DNA of 64,000 nucleotides, taken from Corynespora cassiicola (lineage: Eukaryota > Ascomycota > Dothideomycetes > Pleosporales > Corynesporascaceae). Position 1 is the stretch's first letter. Every line of letters begins with the position of its first letter. Shown here one piece after another: positions 12,349 to 23,367 of the stretch. The notes beneath the pieces were generated by a model. That model searched no databases, was not told where the DNA came from, and was given only the letters and a program-made list of their open reading frames with translations. A program made the position numbers and the translations under genes. The stretch spans positions 248,001 to 312,000 of the forward strand of contig JAEUWY010000005.1 of the NCBI GenBank assembly GCA_022059125.1, written 5' to 3'.

Positions 12349-14318
12349 ATGCAAAACCAGCAGGATCAGACGGCTGCGGCCGCAGCCCTCCCAAATCCAG
12401 ATATTGTCACTCGTGCCGATCCTGAAGATGCAATTGAACTCGAGAAAAAGGATCAGGCACCGAACCCTGACGCTCAAATCGGTGTTCAAAAAATTGAAGC
12501 TGTGACTCTGTCATGGACCAAAGCAGGCGTTGCTGCCCTCTTGTTCAAGTACGTTTCATTCCGACATAACCATCATAGACAGGACTAAAATGAGACACTT
12601 TAGTATTTGGATCATATTTCTCACAAATGGATTTCGAATCTCCATACTTATTAGCCTCTCGCCATATGTGACCAGCGATTTCCAGTCCCATTCTCTACTA
12701 AATACCATCAATATTGTGTCCGATGCAATGACGGCAGCAGTGTACATCCCCATGGCCAAATTGCTAGACACTTGGGGTCGAGCCGAGGGATTTGCGCTAA
12801 TGGTGGGCTTCTCTTCCTTGGGGGTGATTCTCATGGCAACATCGCAGAACCTCGCTACATTTTGCGCCGCGCAAGTAAGCCTTTCATTTTTATCTCGCTT
12901 GGTATCACCAGACTTATCACTCAAAGGTTTTCTATTCCATTGGATTTGCCGGCGTCATTTACACCGTAGCTGTTCTTGCAGCTGATGTGACATCTTTGCG
13001 AAACCGAGGCATTGCATTTGCGTTCACTTCTTCGCCATACATGATTACAGCATTCGCTGGCTCCAAAGCTGCCGAAGCGTTCCTTTTGCACGTCAACTGG
13101 AGGTGGGGTTTCGGAAGCTTTGCTATAATCGTACCAGTAGTATCTTTTCCCTTGTTCATCTTACTCAGGGTCAACATTCGGAAAGCGCAAAGGTTTGCCA
13201 TATTCGAAAAACCGGCGAAAGAAGGCACTCTGATGCAAAGAGTCTGGAAGAATTTCATTGCTTTTGATCGTAAGTTTCCAGCAGACGTTCTGTAAATCTT
13301 CATATACTGATCATCATAGTGCCCGGTGTGGTCCTCTTCGCAGGAGGCTTGGTCGTATTCCTGCTCCCATTCACGCTAGCAAGATCAGCTCCAAATGGCT
13401 GGAACACAGACTACATCATAGCTATGATCATCGTTGGTTTTCTCATTCTCGTCGCATTCGGCTTCTACGAGACTTATTTGGCTCCTGCACCCTTCCTGAA
13501 GAACAAATTCTTAATGGATCGGACTGTCATTGGGGCTTGTCTCATCGATATGACATATCAAATTTCCTACTACTGCTGGAATAGTTACTTTACCTCCTTC
13601 CTCCAGGTTGTTTGTAACCTAGGCATTGCTGAAGCTGGATACGTAAGTACAACTACAGATCCTGGCAGTCCACCATGCATGCGCTAACATAGCCTCGCAA
13701 AATCAGGTCAATAGTACTTTTCAAGTCGTGTCAGGCGTCCTTTTGTTCATCGTTGGTTATCTCATTCGTCGCACCGGCCGTTTCAAATGGCTCTTCTACG
13801 TCACCGTCCCCATTTACACGTTTGGCCTCGGTCTGATGATCTACTTCCGCCGCCCTAACCAGTCCATTGGCTACATCGTCATGTGCGAAATCTTCATCTC
13901 CATCGGAGGCAGTGTCTTCATTTTGCTCGTTCAGCTCGCTGTCCTCGCAGCTGTAGACCATCAGCACGTTGCTGCTGTGCTTGCCCTGCTTTACGTCAGC
14001 GGCAGTATTGGCGGCGCCATTGGAAGTACAATTTCGGGAACCATCTGGACCAACACGTTCTTAAAGGAGCTCATGAGGAATCTACCAGAAAGTGCGCAGG
14101 CCGATGCATTGACCATCTACGCTAGCTTGCCGGCACAGTTAGCGTACCCTGTGGGAAGCCCGGAGCGCCTCGCTATCCAGGAAGCGTACGGATACGGCCA
14201 GGCTCGGATGCTTGCTGCTGGCGTGGGTATATTTGGTCTCTCATTTATTTGGATGTTCTTGATTCGTAACCACGATGTATCGAAGAAGACTGGACAGACG
14301 AAGGGCATAGTCTTTTAG
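12349..14318 (+). CDS. Siderophore iron transporter (MFS, SIT/ARN family)
   Basis: Proton symporter taking up ferric siderophores through the plasma or vesicle membrane. Exons are 12349-12548, 12604-12874, 12927-13269, 13320-13642 and 13707-14318 (582 aa), with introns of 55, 52, 50, 64 nt, all GT-AG and frame-keeping. The family hallmark YVTSDFQSHSLL is present near residue 90, followed by AKLLDTWGRAEGF and the loop motif FYSIGFAGVIYTVAVLAADVTSLRNRG (split here by intron 2). About 14 hydrophobic segments are evident. Family usual length is 580-640, so it is full. A GATA-type motif lies upstream. I cannot tell which siderophore it carries. Confidence 0.88.
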
Positions 14319-15248
14319 AGAATGACCAACACTTCTCTGGCAGAATAAAATTTTTTTAGATGTAGATGTTAATGTACGGAAACACATTCATCTGTTGATA
14401 GATGCTAAAACATAGAAGACGCGCTTTCTTAAAAAGCAAACCCAATGTAGATCATAGCCGGCCTTTTTTAAGGTCTCAATGATATTAAAGAATGGGTGAA
14501 AGAGCAAAATTTTCAAAAGTGGCTTTTTCTCCAGAAACAAGGTATTTCACTTTATCGAATTGTACAACTAGAGAATTGCATGTGGGCGATCGTATGCGCA
14601 AACCCTGAACACTTTAACAGACTATATGATAATCGAGCAATTTAGCTTGCAAATAATTTGTCAGTAGGGTCAAAAAGCATACACGTGTGTAGCCCCTCTT
14701 AACCCGCAGCAGCCGGGTGTTGTACGAAGATATTAGTCCGCGTACATGAAACTCCGATTTGTGATATAGATGATAAAAACAGCGGCTCAATGGGTTTCCC
14801 TTGACTTCATAAGACTTATAAAGACTACTAAGTATATAAAAATTCGAGATACTCAAAACATTTTATGGATTAGTATTCGAGGCTGGGAAACGGGGCATAG
14901 TAAGGCAAGCGTCTCCGCAGCCTAATAGCGTTAGCGGGGTATACAACGACCGAGGCATCGGAGCCGAGCCGCGGGATCGGCCGTGGCATCGTCCGAGGAG
15001 ACTGCTGTTCTAATATTTCATACCTGACGCCCTGTTTGTCTATCCCACGATGCTCTACAGCCCTAGTTATCTGGAGATATGTTGGTCCACCGGTCTTGAA
15101 AGCCGAACCCCGAAGGTTTGGGCGGTGACACCGCAACCATTGGAAGCATAATGGAACAGCCAACAAGATAAATACAAGCCAAAGCTGCCGCCTATGAACA
15201 GCAGCAGGTCAATTCAAGCTTAATTTTGGCTTCACATCTCCAACTACA
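14319..15248. other. Intergenic region
   Basis: These 930 bp between two plus-strand genes show no coding signal; the part from 14330 to 14870 is A/T-rich. Nothing else is recognisable. Confidence 0.5.
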
Positions 15249-16286
15249 ATGACTTCTACCTCGTTTTTTGATAAAGATACCAGTGGCCAAGAAGTGGCCC
15301 GCACATATGCCGCTCAGGGTGCCAACAAAACCGTATTGATAACAGGTGTATCGATAGGTGGAATTGGCGAAGCTATAGCCCGCGCATTTGCTCATGGCGG
15401 CGCTTCCCCGATCATCATTACGGGTCGAAACGAAGAACGTATGAATGCAGTTCTAAAGGCACTCTCTGCTGACTACCCCGATACGAAATTCCGCACCCTC
15501 AAGCTCGATCTAGCATCTATCAAAGCCTCGCAAGCTGCTGCGAAAGAGATCTTGGAGGATTCATCTATTAAAAAAGTTGACATCATCATTGGGAATGCCG
15601 GCGGCAACTTCATGACCGATGAGCGCGATTTGACAGTTGATGGCATTGAGATGAACTTTGCTGCCAATCATATCGGACATTTTGTCTTCATCAAGGCCTT
15701 ACTGCCCAAACTACTAGAGGCAGCCAAAAGCTCCGACATGCCTCCTGGGGCCACCCGGGTAGTCATGATTGCCAGTCTTGCCTCGTGGTTCAGCCCCATC
15801 CGGTTTAGCGACTGGAACTTTGACCTCAAAGAGCTTCCCGACGATGAAAAGCCAGACCACGAAGCACTGAAGAGGATTCTCGCCGAGAAACCGAGGGATG
15901 GGTTCGATACGAACATTGCATATGGACAATCAAAGACGGCGAACGTGCTATTTGCGACTCACTTAAATACACTTTTGTCTGGCGACGGCATTCGTGCATT
16001 CGCCCTCCACCCGGGTGGCGTCTTGAGTAATGGCCCGGCTTCTTTCTTGGCAGAGATGCCACCGGAGCAGAGAGAGTCTCTGGCGAGTGTGTTTTTCAAG
16101 AACATCGACCAGGGCAGTTCGACTGTGATGGTGGCAGCGCTGGATCCGAAACTCAGTCCAGAGGACGGAATATTCTTGGAGGACTGTCAGATATCTACAG
16201 CGCCGGAGTGGGCGACTAGCAAGGAAAAGGCAGAGAAACTGTGGAAGTTGTCAGAGGAGATTGTCAACGACAAGCTGAAGGGCTGA
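15249..16286 (+). CDS. Short-chain dehydrogenase/reductase, retinol-dehydrogenase-like
   Basis: NAD(P)-dependent oxidoreductase of the classical SDR superfamily, 345 aa in one exon. The cofactor motif is TGVSIGGIG at residues 32-40 (TGxxxGxG with one extra residue), followed by TGRNEERM, which with its Arg suggests NADPH. The NAG motif is in IIGNAGGN. The catalytic Ser lies in VMIASLAS, and Tyr225/Lys229 lie in YGQSK. Overall it resembles the WW-oxidoreductase/retinol dehydrogenase group. Substrate is unknown. The start is the first ATG of the frame, close to an A-rich 5' flank. Confidence 0.82.
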   Translation: MTSTSFFDKDTSGQEVARTYAAQGANKTVLITGVSIGGIGEAIARAFAHGGASPIIITGRNEERMNAVLKALSADYPDTKFRTLKLDLASIKASQAAAKEILEDSSIKKVDIIIGNAGGNFMTDERDLTVDGIEMNFAANHIGHFVFIKALLPKLLEAAKSSDMPPGATRVVMIASLASWFSPIRFSDWNFDLKELPDDEKPDHEALKRILAEKPRDGFDTNIAYGQSKTANVLFATHLNTLLSGDGIRAFALHPGGVLSNGPASFLAEMPPEQRESLASVFFKNIDQGSSTVMVAALDPKLSPEDGIFLEDCQISTAPEWATSKEKAEKLWKLSEEIVNDKLKG

Positions 16287-16841
16287 TTGTAGAGTCTTGT
16301 CTTTGATGTCGAATTAGCGACTGGGGGCCATACAGAAAATCGAGGTTCTCTGCTGCTGCTCATGTATCTGCCAGTTCGATCTGAACACGAATATAAATTT
16401 TCGAACTGCGAATGTTACAGCAAAGCGATGGAGATCACCCAGCCTGATTTTCCTAGATTTTATTTAGAAACTCGGTGATCCATACTGACTGGCACACCAT
16501 CAACGATTCAATCCAGATTAACACAGTGACAAGGCAGGAGAAGTATTCGAACCCAAAAGTACCTCGCTCCAATATGGGTGAAGTATACCAGACAATTAAA
16601 AATTGATGTGTTCACCAAGATGGGCAAACAGGAGCTCGTAGTTGGAGCCCCACTTGCCTCGTATTTATATGCACTAGTCTCCACCGCTGGGAAAAACTTG
16701 GACCCTAAGCAAGTCTCTGTTTACAAACACATACATCCCCGCACTGATTCACTTTGAGCGTGATTACAAACAGTGCTTTTCTGTGAGCAACAAACTATAT
16801 ATATTGGACAATGGAGATACTGAACCAATCAGAAACAAGCA
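16287..16841. other. Intergenic region 5' of tRNA-Pro
   Basis: No gene is seen in these 555 bp. The last 50 bases before the tRNA are A/T-rich. Confidence 0.5.
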
Positions 16842-16928
16842 GGTCTTATGGTCTAGTGGTATGATTCTCGCTTAGGGTCACCTAAGTACAATTGCGAGAG
16901 GCCCCGCGTTCGAATCGCGGTAAGACCC
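16842..16928 (+). tRNA. tRNA-Pro (AGG) with canonical 37/38 intron
   Basis: Acceptor stem GGTCTTA (16842-16848) pairs with TAAGACC (16921-16927); the discriminator is C. The A box TGGTCTAGTGG and B box GTTCGAATC are intact. The anticodon stem CTCGC/GCGAG encloses a loop with AGG at 16874-16876. A 15-nt intron, 16878-16892, lies one base 3' of the anticodon; its CCTAAG pairs with CTTAGG of the anticodon side, the normal pre-tRNA intron helix. A T7 run at 16938-16944 is the pol III terminator. It serves as an internal control for the odd tRNA-His intron at 33.7 kb. Confidence 0.93.
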
Positions 16929-16937
16929 TTCTAATTC

Positions 16938-16944
16938 TTTTTTT
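16938..16944 (+). terminator. Pol III T7 terminator of tRNA-Pro
   Basis: Seven consecutive T residues ten bases after the tRNA 3' end. Confidence 0.85.
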
Positions 16945-17627
16945 GCGCTTCCATGCATCTCAGAGGCTTCCAAAGCTGACTGAGCCTGAGTGTGGCACAA
17001 AGTCTCGTCAAACACTTTTTTTCGTTCACAGCTAGGCGGAGAGGCCATTAGATCGCTCATGAATTGTATGTATCTAAGCAACCCCCTCCCGCTACCCTTC
17101 AACATCACCACCATCATTTTTCTGAACGGTAAGTGTGCGAGGAAGGAATAGAGATTGACTTCATTTCCTTTTCAAAAACTGGAAGAATCCGGTTCATTCA
17201 GTGGGTGTAGTTTTTTTCTTATTCCTGGGCGATTGTCATACTATATGGGGTCATATATGATGGTCAGTGATGCTTAGAACTTGTCCCTGCCACTGTAATC
17301 GACGCTTCAAGATGCAAAGTCGATCCAGAATGAACTGAAACATTTGTAAGAAGCTCTAGCCCTTGTTCGCAAGCTAAAGTCAATTGGTCACCGACGCTAT
17401 GAATTGAACACTAACTTTCCAACTCAAGGCTCGAGAAAGCTATGCCATGTATTTAAAGCCGCCGGTACAATGATATTCAAAGCCCATGGAGTTCCTTCAT
17501 TGAGCGGGCCATCTAGAAATGCCATTCTCTATCAGTCCTTCAGAAACCATCTACCCCTCTAAATACACCCTCTATCTAATTCTAATCTGAACCTAGAAGT
17601 CTCATAAGAGAGACACGCTAATCCCGT
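16945..17627. other. Intergenic region
   Basis: No coding frame or RNA signal recognised in these 683 bp; they include the 3' flank of the old yellow enzyme gene. Confidence 0.5.
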
Positions 17628-19025
17628 TCACAACTTTGGAAATCGAACCCTCAAAAACTGATTCGGCCACGAAACATCCAAGCCCAACCTCCACGCCACC
17701 CTGAGCACCCACTCAGGCTCCCGCATAAACTGCCTCGCAACCAGCACCACATCAGCCATGGGCTCGCCCCCATCCTTGGGCTCCGTCATCGAAACTGCGG
17801 CCCGAGCCTCCTTTTCGATCTCGGCGTTGCCATTCTCCCCCGGAGTCACCACAGCACCCCCCTCCTCGACGATATCCCTCGCCTGCTCCGCCTCGGTGAT
17901 GAGCCCCACGGCCCCGATGAGCAAGCTCTTCCCCTCCTTCTTCAGCTCCGAGCGGATCCGCGCCGCGATGCGAGTCTGGTAGTCGCGCGAGGCAAACATG
18001 TTGATGCGCTGCCCCGGATTGTTGCCCCCGCTGCTCACGTCGAGCAAATCGACGCCCAGGCCCGGAAGCAGCTTCGCGAGGCGGACCGAGCTCTCCACGT
18101 CCCAGCTGCCGAGCTCCTTGCCCAGCTCCGTCTCCTCGAGCCACTCGGTCGCGCTGATGCGGAGGTACAACGGCATGGAGCTCGGGATGGCGGCGCGAAT
18201 CGCCCGCACGATATCCAGCAGCAGGCGCGTGCGGTTCTCGAAGCTGCCGCCGTACGCGTCGGTGCGGCGGTTGGAGACGGGGGACAGGAACTGGTGGATC
18301 AGGTAGCCGTGAGCGGCGTGGATTTCGATGACGTCGATTCCGGCCGTGACGGCGCGGCGGGCGGCTGCCGCCCAGTCGGCCACGAGCTGCTCGATATCTG
18401 CCACGCTGAGGGCCCGCGGCGCATAGTACCCCCCTTTGTCGCCCGAGCCAGGCTCCCCGTCCCAGGTCCACTCCTCGCCGCCCATGGGGCCGACGACGTT
18501 GTCGGGCCAGCCGCCCGCCGCGGCGCTGGACCGCAGGCTGATCTTCTTGCCCGGCTGGCTGCTCGCGATCCACGGCGGCGCCGTGCTGGCCTTGCGCCCC
18601 GCATGCGCGAGCTGGATCCCGCTGAGTGCTCCCTGGCTCTTGATGAAGTCGCTGACACGCTTCAGGGCGGGAATCTGGGCGTCAGACCAGAGGCCGGGGC
18701 AGTGGGGGCTGATGCGGCCGTTGGGCTGGACGCCCGTGGCCTCAACGAAGACGAGGCCTGCGCCTTTGAGGGCGTAATGGCCCAGCGTTGCCATGTGGTA
18801 GTCGGTCAATGCGCCGGTGTCGGGCCCCTCCGAGGCCGTCGAGTATTGGCACATGGGTGCCACCAGGATGCGGTTTCGTAGTGTTGTTCCGCGAATGGTC
18901 AGAGGCTTGAAGAGGGTAGGGACTGGGCCTTTGTGGCCCGGGAAGGGAGTTCCAGGGGAGACGAGGTGCTGGGGAGTAAAGTATGGCAGCCCGGGGACGC
19001 CATTGTTGGCTTCTGGCGGAGACAT
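17628..19025 (-). CDS. NADH:flavin oxidoreductase (old yellow enzyme, YqjM/NamA-like)
   Basis: FMN-dependent ene-reductase of the old yellow enzyme family, probably cytosolic, 465 aa in one exon. It carries the TIM-barrel signatures: LFKPLTIRGTTLRNRILVAPMCQYS, the LAHAGRKAS substrate loop, and EIHAAHGYLIHQFLSP with SNRRTDAYGGSFENR near residue 235. The cysteine in APMCQYS is typical of the YqjM (class III) subgroup, not yeast OYE1. An insertion with acidic residues (GENGNAEIEKEARAAVSMTEPKDG) lies before the last helix. Natural substrate is unknown. Confidence 0.9.
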   Translation of the reverse strand: MSPPEANNGVPGLPYFTPQHLVSPGTPFPGHKGPVPTLFKPLTIRGTTLRNRILVAPMCQYSTASEGPDTGALTDYHMATLGHYALKGAGLVFVEATGVQPNGRISPHCPGLWSDAQIPALKRVSDFIKSQGALSGIQLAHAGRKASTAPPWIASSQPGKKISLRSSAAAGGWPDNVVGPMGGEEWTWDGEPGSGDKGGYYAPRALSVADIEQLVADWAAAARRAVTAGIDVIEIHAAHGYLIHQFLSPVSNRRTDAYGGSFENRTRLLLDIVRAIRAAIPSSMPLYLRISATEWLEETELGKELGSWDVESSVRLAKLLPGLGVDLLDVSSGGNNPGQRINMFASRDYQTRIAARIRSELKKEGKSLLIGAVGLITEAEQARDIVEEGGAVVTPGENGNAEIEKEARAAVSMTEPKDGGEPMADVVLVARQFMREPEWVLRVAWRLGLDVSWPNQFLRVRFPKL

Positions 19026-19871
19026 TTTTTCCCCTCCCGTTTTCAGTTGGACTTTATGGATTTCAATGGTCTCAGTGAGAAGATACTCGTCCTTTGAAAT
19101 GGCACAAGGAGGAGCAACCTTGTCTCAGGGCAAATTAGGCTGGAGTTTCCTCTTGAGAGGAGGTCCTTGGAGTATTTGTAGCCCAAAAAGAGGTATAATC
19201 TTTGTGTTTGTGGTGAGGATTTTGATGAGTGCTGAGAGATTATTTGTGATGTTCCGTCCACTGTTTGATTTGTAAGGCTGGACGCCATGGCGTGCTTGCC
19301 GAGGTACAACGTATCGATCTCCCACCAGCGGGCATATTGATTGGAACAACCGATATCATCTGCGTCTCGAGACGTGAGATTCTGCTATCCAGGCAAACGA
19401 TAGAAGTGCTTATAAATTAGCGCATGACTTGCGCCCCTGAGGGATCAGAATGGCAATAATTGTGTGGAAACTTCGAGCTGTGCAAAGTTCAAAAGACGCT
19501 CGAGAATGGCAAAGCACTGACAGCGTAAGACAGAGTCGAGATATGAGAGGAAATCGCCATTGGCCAAGTAAACAGCCATGTAGTGTTATTCTCAATTATG
19601 ATTTGCATTTCAGTGCAAAGCACTCCTGATACCTATATCCCTTTTGTTGACATAGTGAAGCGGAGTGTCCGGGCGAGAGGAGACTCCTTGGGCGATGGAC
19701 CCTGCTTTTGATTTGGATACCCTTATTAACCCGATGATGCTTGGTTGAAAGGCTCATGAACCGCCCTAATGGTACAGCATGCTAATATACAATCCCGCCC
19801 TTGCTCCGTTCTCCGGCGCTGACCTCCCATGCTAGCGTTCTTGATTGCTCGTCTTAGAAAATGCATGTTCC
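19026..19871. other. Intergenic region
   Basis: These 846 bp contain the 5' flank of the old yellow enzyme gene and the 3' flank of the stomatin-like gene. Short frames seen here lack motifs. Nothing else is recognised. Confidence 0.5.
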
Positions 19872-21140
19872 TCACTTCTTGCTCAACCGCTGGTCCATGA
19901 CCTTGTTGATCTCGTCCTGAACCTGGCCGGATCCCTGCTCAATCTCGGAAAGTTGGGCCTCGAGCTCGGCAATCTTCTTGTTGGCAGGCGTATCGTTTTC
20001 TCCCTTGACCATCTTGGCAGCTACGCTCTTGGCCTGGGCGTCGTTGACTTTGCCGTAGACAGCCATTGCGCTAGCAATCATGCCGCCGATATCACCCACG
20101 TTGCCAGGAACAATGACGCTGTTGCCCTCCTTGGCTAGATTAGCAAAAGCATCGACATACTTCTCGGCCACGGAGAGCGACACAGCACCCTGAGCGGCGT
20201 CCTTGCCCTGGGCAATGGAGCGAGCAACAGCATCGATTCCATTGGCAGTAGCCTGGGCCTTGAGAAGAATGGCCTCGGCCTCTCCGCTCGCCATGTTGAT
20301 CTGTTCCGCCCGCAGAGCCTCAGAGGCCAGAATGACGCTCTGCTTCTTACCCTCCGCAATGTTGATGGCGGACTGTCGCTGACCCTCCGATTCTAGAATC
20401 TCGGCACGCTTGCTGCGCTCGGCCGTGACCTGGCGGTGCATGGCCTCGACGACGGGCTCGGGGGCGTGAATATCGCGAATCTCGTAACGCAGGCAGGTGA
20501 TACCCCAATCCTGGGCGGCCTCGTTGATGGCGGCCGTGATGTTGGCGTTTAGGTTGGCACGCTCCTTGAGGACGTGGTCGAGGGTGAGCTGGCCGATTTC
20601 GGAGCGCATCGTCGTCTGCGCGAGCTGCGAGATGGCATAGTCTGCGTCTTCGACGCCATAGCTGGCCTTGTAGGCGTCAAACACGCGTGTGTACAAGATG
20701 CCGTCGAGCTCCAGGGTGACATTGTCGGCCGTGATGGCGCTCTGGCTGGGGATCTCAATGGCTGCCTCCTTGAGGCTCTTGACGTAGGCTATCCTGTCGA
20801 TGAAGGGGATCAGGACAGCCAGACCGGGCTCCAGGATGCGATTGAAGCGTCCCATGCGCTCGACGATCCATGCTGTCTGCTGCGGTACGAATCGGATGAT
20901 TGTGTTGGCGGGCAGACGCTTGTGCGATTGAAAGTACGACGGGGGGCCTCCAGACGAATTCAGCTGACCGAGTGATGAGAAGATGTTGGGCGAGTTCTGG
21001 GAGGAGCTAGCCGACTGCGAGTTGAGCTGCGTGAAGGCGCGCGCAGCCAGCGGCGTGACAGAGCATAGCTTGTTGCGAGCGGGAGACGAGCGGATCAGAC
21101 CAGCGGCCGTGGAGGAGGCCAGGCGTGTTCGCGATGCCAT
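19872..21140 (-). CDS. Mitochondrial stomatin-like protein (SPFH domain, SLP2 type)
   Basis: Membrane-associated scaffold of the SPFH family, 422 aa in one exon. Residues 1-40 are rich in Arg/Ser/Ala with few acids, a mitochondrial presequence. The SPFH domain spans about 80-250 and begins IIRFVPQQTAWIVERMGRFNRILEPGL, matching human STOML2; the segment ITCLRYEIRDIHAPEPVVEAM is diagnostic. A coiled-coil region (ERSKRAEILESEGQRQ) and a conserved C-terminal block, EKYVDAFANLAKEGNSVIVP, follow. The known animal homologue acts in the inner membrane on cardiolipin and respiratory supercomplexes; that role here is by homology only. Confidence 0.9.
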   Translation of the reverse strand: MASRTRLASSTAAGLIRSSPARNKLCSVTPLAARAFTQLNSQSASSSQNSPNIFSSLGQLNSSGGPPSYFQSHKRLPANTIIRFVPQQTAWIVERMGRFNRILEPGLAVLIPFIDRIAYVKSLKEAAIEIPSQSAITADNVTLELDGILYTRVFDAYKASYGVEDADYAISQLAQTTMRSEIGQLTLDHVLKERANLNANITAAINEAAQDWGITCLRYEIRDIHAPEPVVEAMHRQVTAERSKRAEILESEGQRQSAINIAEGKKQSVILASEALRAEQINMASGEAEAILLKAQATANGIDAVARSIAQGKDAAQGAVSLSVAEKYVDAFANLAKEGNSVIVPGNVGDIGGMIASAMAVYGKVNDAQAKSVAAKMVKGENDTPANKKIAELEAQLSEIEQGSGQVQDEINKVMDQRLSKK

Positions 21141-21631
21141 GGCAGGAGGGGAGTGAAGCAGCAGGGCGAGGCTTGAGGGGTTGGGATGAAGCCTAAAAGT
21201 TTACAGGTTGATGACATGCTCGGGCGGTGATGCGGGAAAGTCCGAGCTCGGTCGATTTGGCAATGCACGTGATCTCGCATCTTCCAGGAGCCAAGCATCG
21301 CGTCACCCACCTGTCTCCCATGTCCCACGCGTCCCACGCTATCTGGTACGCTTTCCAGATCTGGCCCGATTGCATAGTTATTAATTGCAGTATCGGTGCA
21401 CGATTCCCGAAAATCGAGGCCACAAATTTAATATTCCCCTACGCACTGGATCACTGACGGTCTAGGATATTGAAAACCTTTTCCATCGCCCCAACTAAGG
21501 TCTAGTCATTAGGACAATTGGAATATCTACAGTAATGTGCCGTCTATGAGTGGCGATATCTTGATGTCTAACTGTCTTTCGAGCCTTCTGAAGACGTCTT
21601 CCTCGTCTCCACTAAGTCCTCAAACCAGGCC
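21141..21631. other. Intergenic region
   Basis: These 491 bp hold the promoter of the stomatin-like gene and the 3' flank of the formamidase gene. No further element recognised. Confidence 0.5.
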
Positions 21632-22696
21632 CTATACAATCCTCTTCACCACCTCTGCGATCAGGTTTGCAATCTGCACCCCATCCTCCCAGATCCAGTC
21701 ATGCCCTCCCTTGAAAGCCTTGGACTCAACCACCCTATCCCCCTCTCCGCCCTCCACCCACCCCTCCTCTTTGAACCTTGACAGCATAGCATCGCCCTGC
21801 TCCCCCTCAATAAGCTCATCCTCGGGGCTGTACACAATGACAGCGAGTTTCCCCGCCGGCCACATACCGCGCACAAATGACCCAAAAGCCGGCGACACAC
21901 TCTGGAACCACGTCCTCCCCACACCCCCCTGAATGTCCCTATCCGGCCCGAACGCTCCTTCCACAAACTCAACGTAGATTTGCGCAATGTTGGCCGGGCA
22001 CGCGGGGGGCTCATGGTTCCGCAGCATGCGTGGGATGTCATAGATGCCCTCTAGCAGCATCAGCGCCTCGGGCCCATTGCCCACGTCCTTGACGTCGTCA
22101 TCGCCCGCGAGCCCAATCTTGGAGACCAGCTGCGCGAGCAATGTTGCACCGCACGAGTGTCCTGCGCCGACCCAACGCTGCATGCCGTACTGCGCGCGCA
22201 GGAAGTGAATGGCGGCGGCGACGTCGCGGATGTGCTGGGGGTGCAGCGCATTGCGGTCTGGGTCGGCGGGGCTGCTGGGGAGCGTCGGGTGCGTCGTGTA
22301 GGGAGACAGGCGGTAGTTTATCGAGGCGATGGCGGCGATGCTAGATAGGGTCGTGGATGGCAGGTGGTTTAGGGTGGGCACGACGCAGCGCGAATCTTGG
22401 GTCGGGTCGCGCCATGCGCCGCCATGCACGTAACTTTATTGTATGACAGCTTTGGTTAGTTTTCGGGAAATGCGAGAAAAGAAAAGACGAGCAGGGTAAT
22501 GTGCATGAAGGCGTTTGAGAGTTTGAAATGCGGGGGAGCCAGGGACATACACAATCCATGTCGTGCTCCTGGGGTCCGACTCTTGCAGCGGGCGCGGGAG
22601 CCACAGGTCGAGCGTCTGAAGCTTGCTGGGTTTGTCCACGTAAGGGATCGACGGGATATGTTGGAGGTTTTGTGGAGGCGTGGAGGCGTTCATCAT
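21632..22696 (-). CDS. BNA7: Kynurenine formamidase (arylformamidase)
   Basis: Hydrolyses N-formylkynurenine to kynurenine in tryptophan catabolism towards NAD. Exons are 22551-22696 and 21632-22433 (315 aa); the 117-nt intron has a GTATGT donor and a TAAAG acceptor and splits the codon before the oxyanion motif. The join gives IVYVHGGAW (HGGAW at 52-56). The nucleophile is Ser142 in GHSCG, with Asp254 in YSPEDE and His293 in GGHDW, the full alpha/beta-hydrolase triad. The N-terminus (IPYVDKPSKLQTLDLWLP) also fits fungal BNA7. Two adjacent ATGs could start it (22696 or 22693). Confidence 0.87.
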
Positions 22697-23367
22697 GTTT
22701 CGAACAGAGGAGATTTTCGGTGGTGGGGGGCGGGGAAAGGTTTGGGGTTGACGTTTGACATCTGAGGTTTCGCCGACGAGTGGAAGGAACATCCAGGTTG
22801 GGTAAGGCAACTGCGAACGTCGGAGCAAGGCAAGTACGAACGTCGTGATAAGGCAGCTGCCACCGTCATGATAAGGTGGATACCGTTCGTCGTCCACCTG
22901 TCCCACCGACCTACCTCCATCTATCCATCGCGGGCCCACCTCTCCATACATCACCCATTTGCCTCTATACATCACCGAGATGAGCACTGCACCAAGAAAG
23001 AGATGGATGATCGTGACGGTATTCAATTGTTTTTTCGATTAGCTTTTACAGCAATACTAGACTAGATACCTCGTTGCTCACAGCGGAGCGGCATTATTAA
23101 ACCATTACTATTTCCAATCCAAGGGCATCCGAGCCACGGCATGCCAGCCATGCGCCAGACGCTACGATGCAATCCAATGCCATCGATGCAAGCAAATCAA
23201 AGTCAAACCCAGAGGTATCTTAAGGACAGTTCATGGCGCGGACCCAAATCCAAATCCGAACCAGCATCTCATCGTATCAGTGCCATTGTTCCACGCGCCA
23301 CGCGTGTGTGCAATGTGTTTTTGGGGTCACCGGTGCGACGGCGACTTCAAGTCAGCTTCAAGCTCTC
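22697..23367. other. Intergenic region with a decayed minisatellite
   Basis: These 671 bp separate the formamidase promoter from the 3' end of the GPI-protein gene. Four 23-bp units (22804-22895) are listed separately. No gene is seen. Confidence 0.55.
22804..22895. repeat. 23-bp minisatellite, four diverged units
   Basis: Units start at 22804, 22827, 22850 and 22873, each beginning AAGG and most carrying a central ACGTC-like core (GAACGTC, GAACGTC, CACCGTC, GTTCGTC). The first two differ at few positions and the fourth is most diverged. It lies about 110 bp upstream of the formamidase start. Confidence 0.7.

Noticed and set aside
18294..18881. Plus-strand frame of 195 codons opposite the old yellow enzyme gene
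   Set aside because: Antisense of a well-conserved GC-rich gene; codon pattern and motifs belong to the minus strand.
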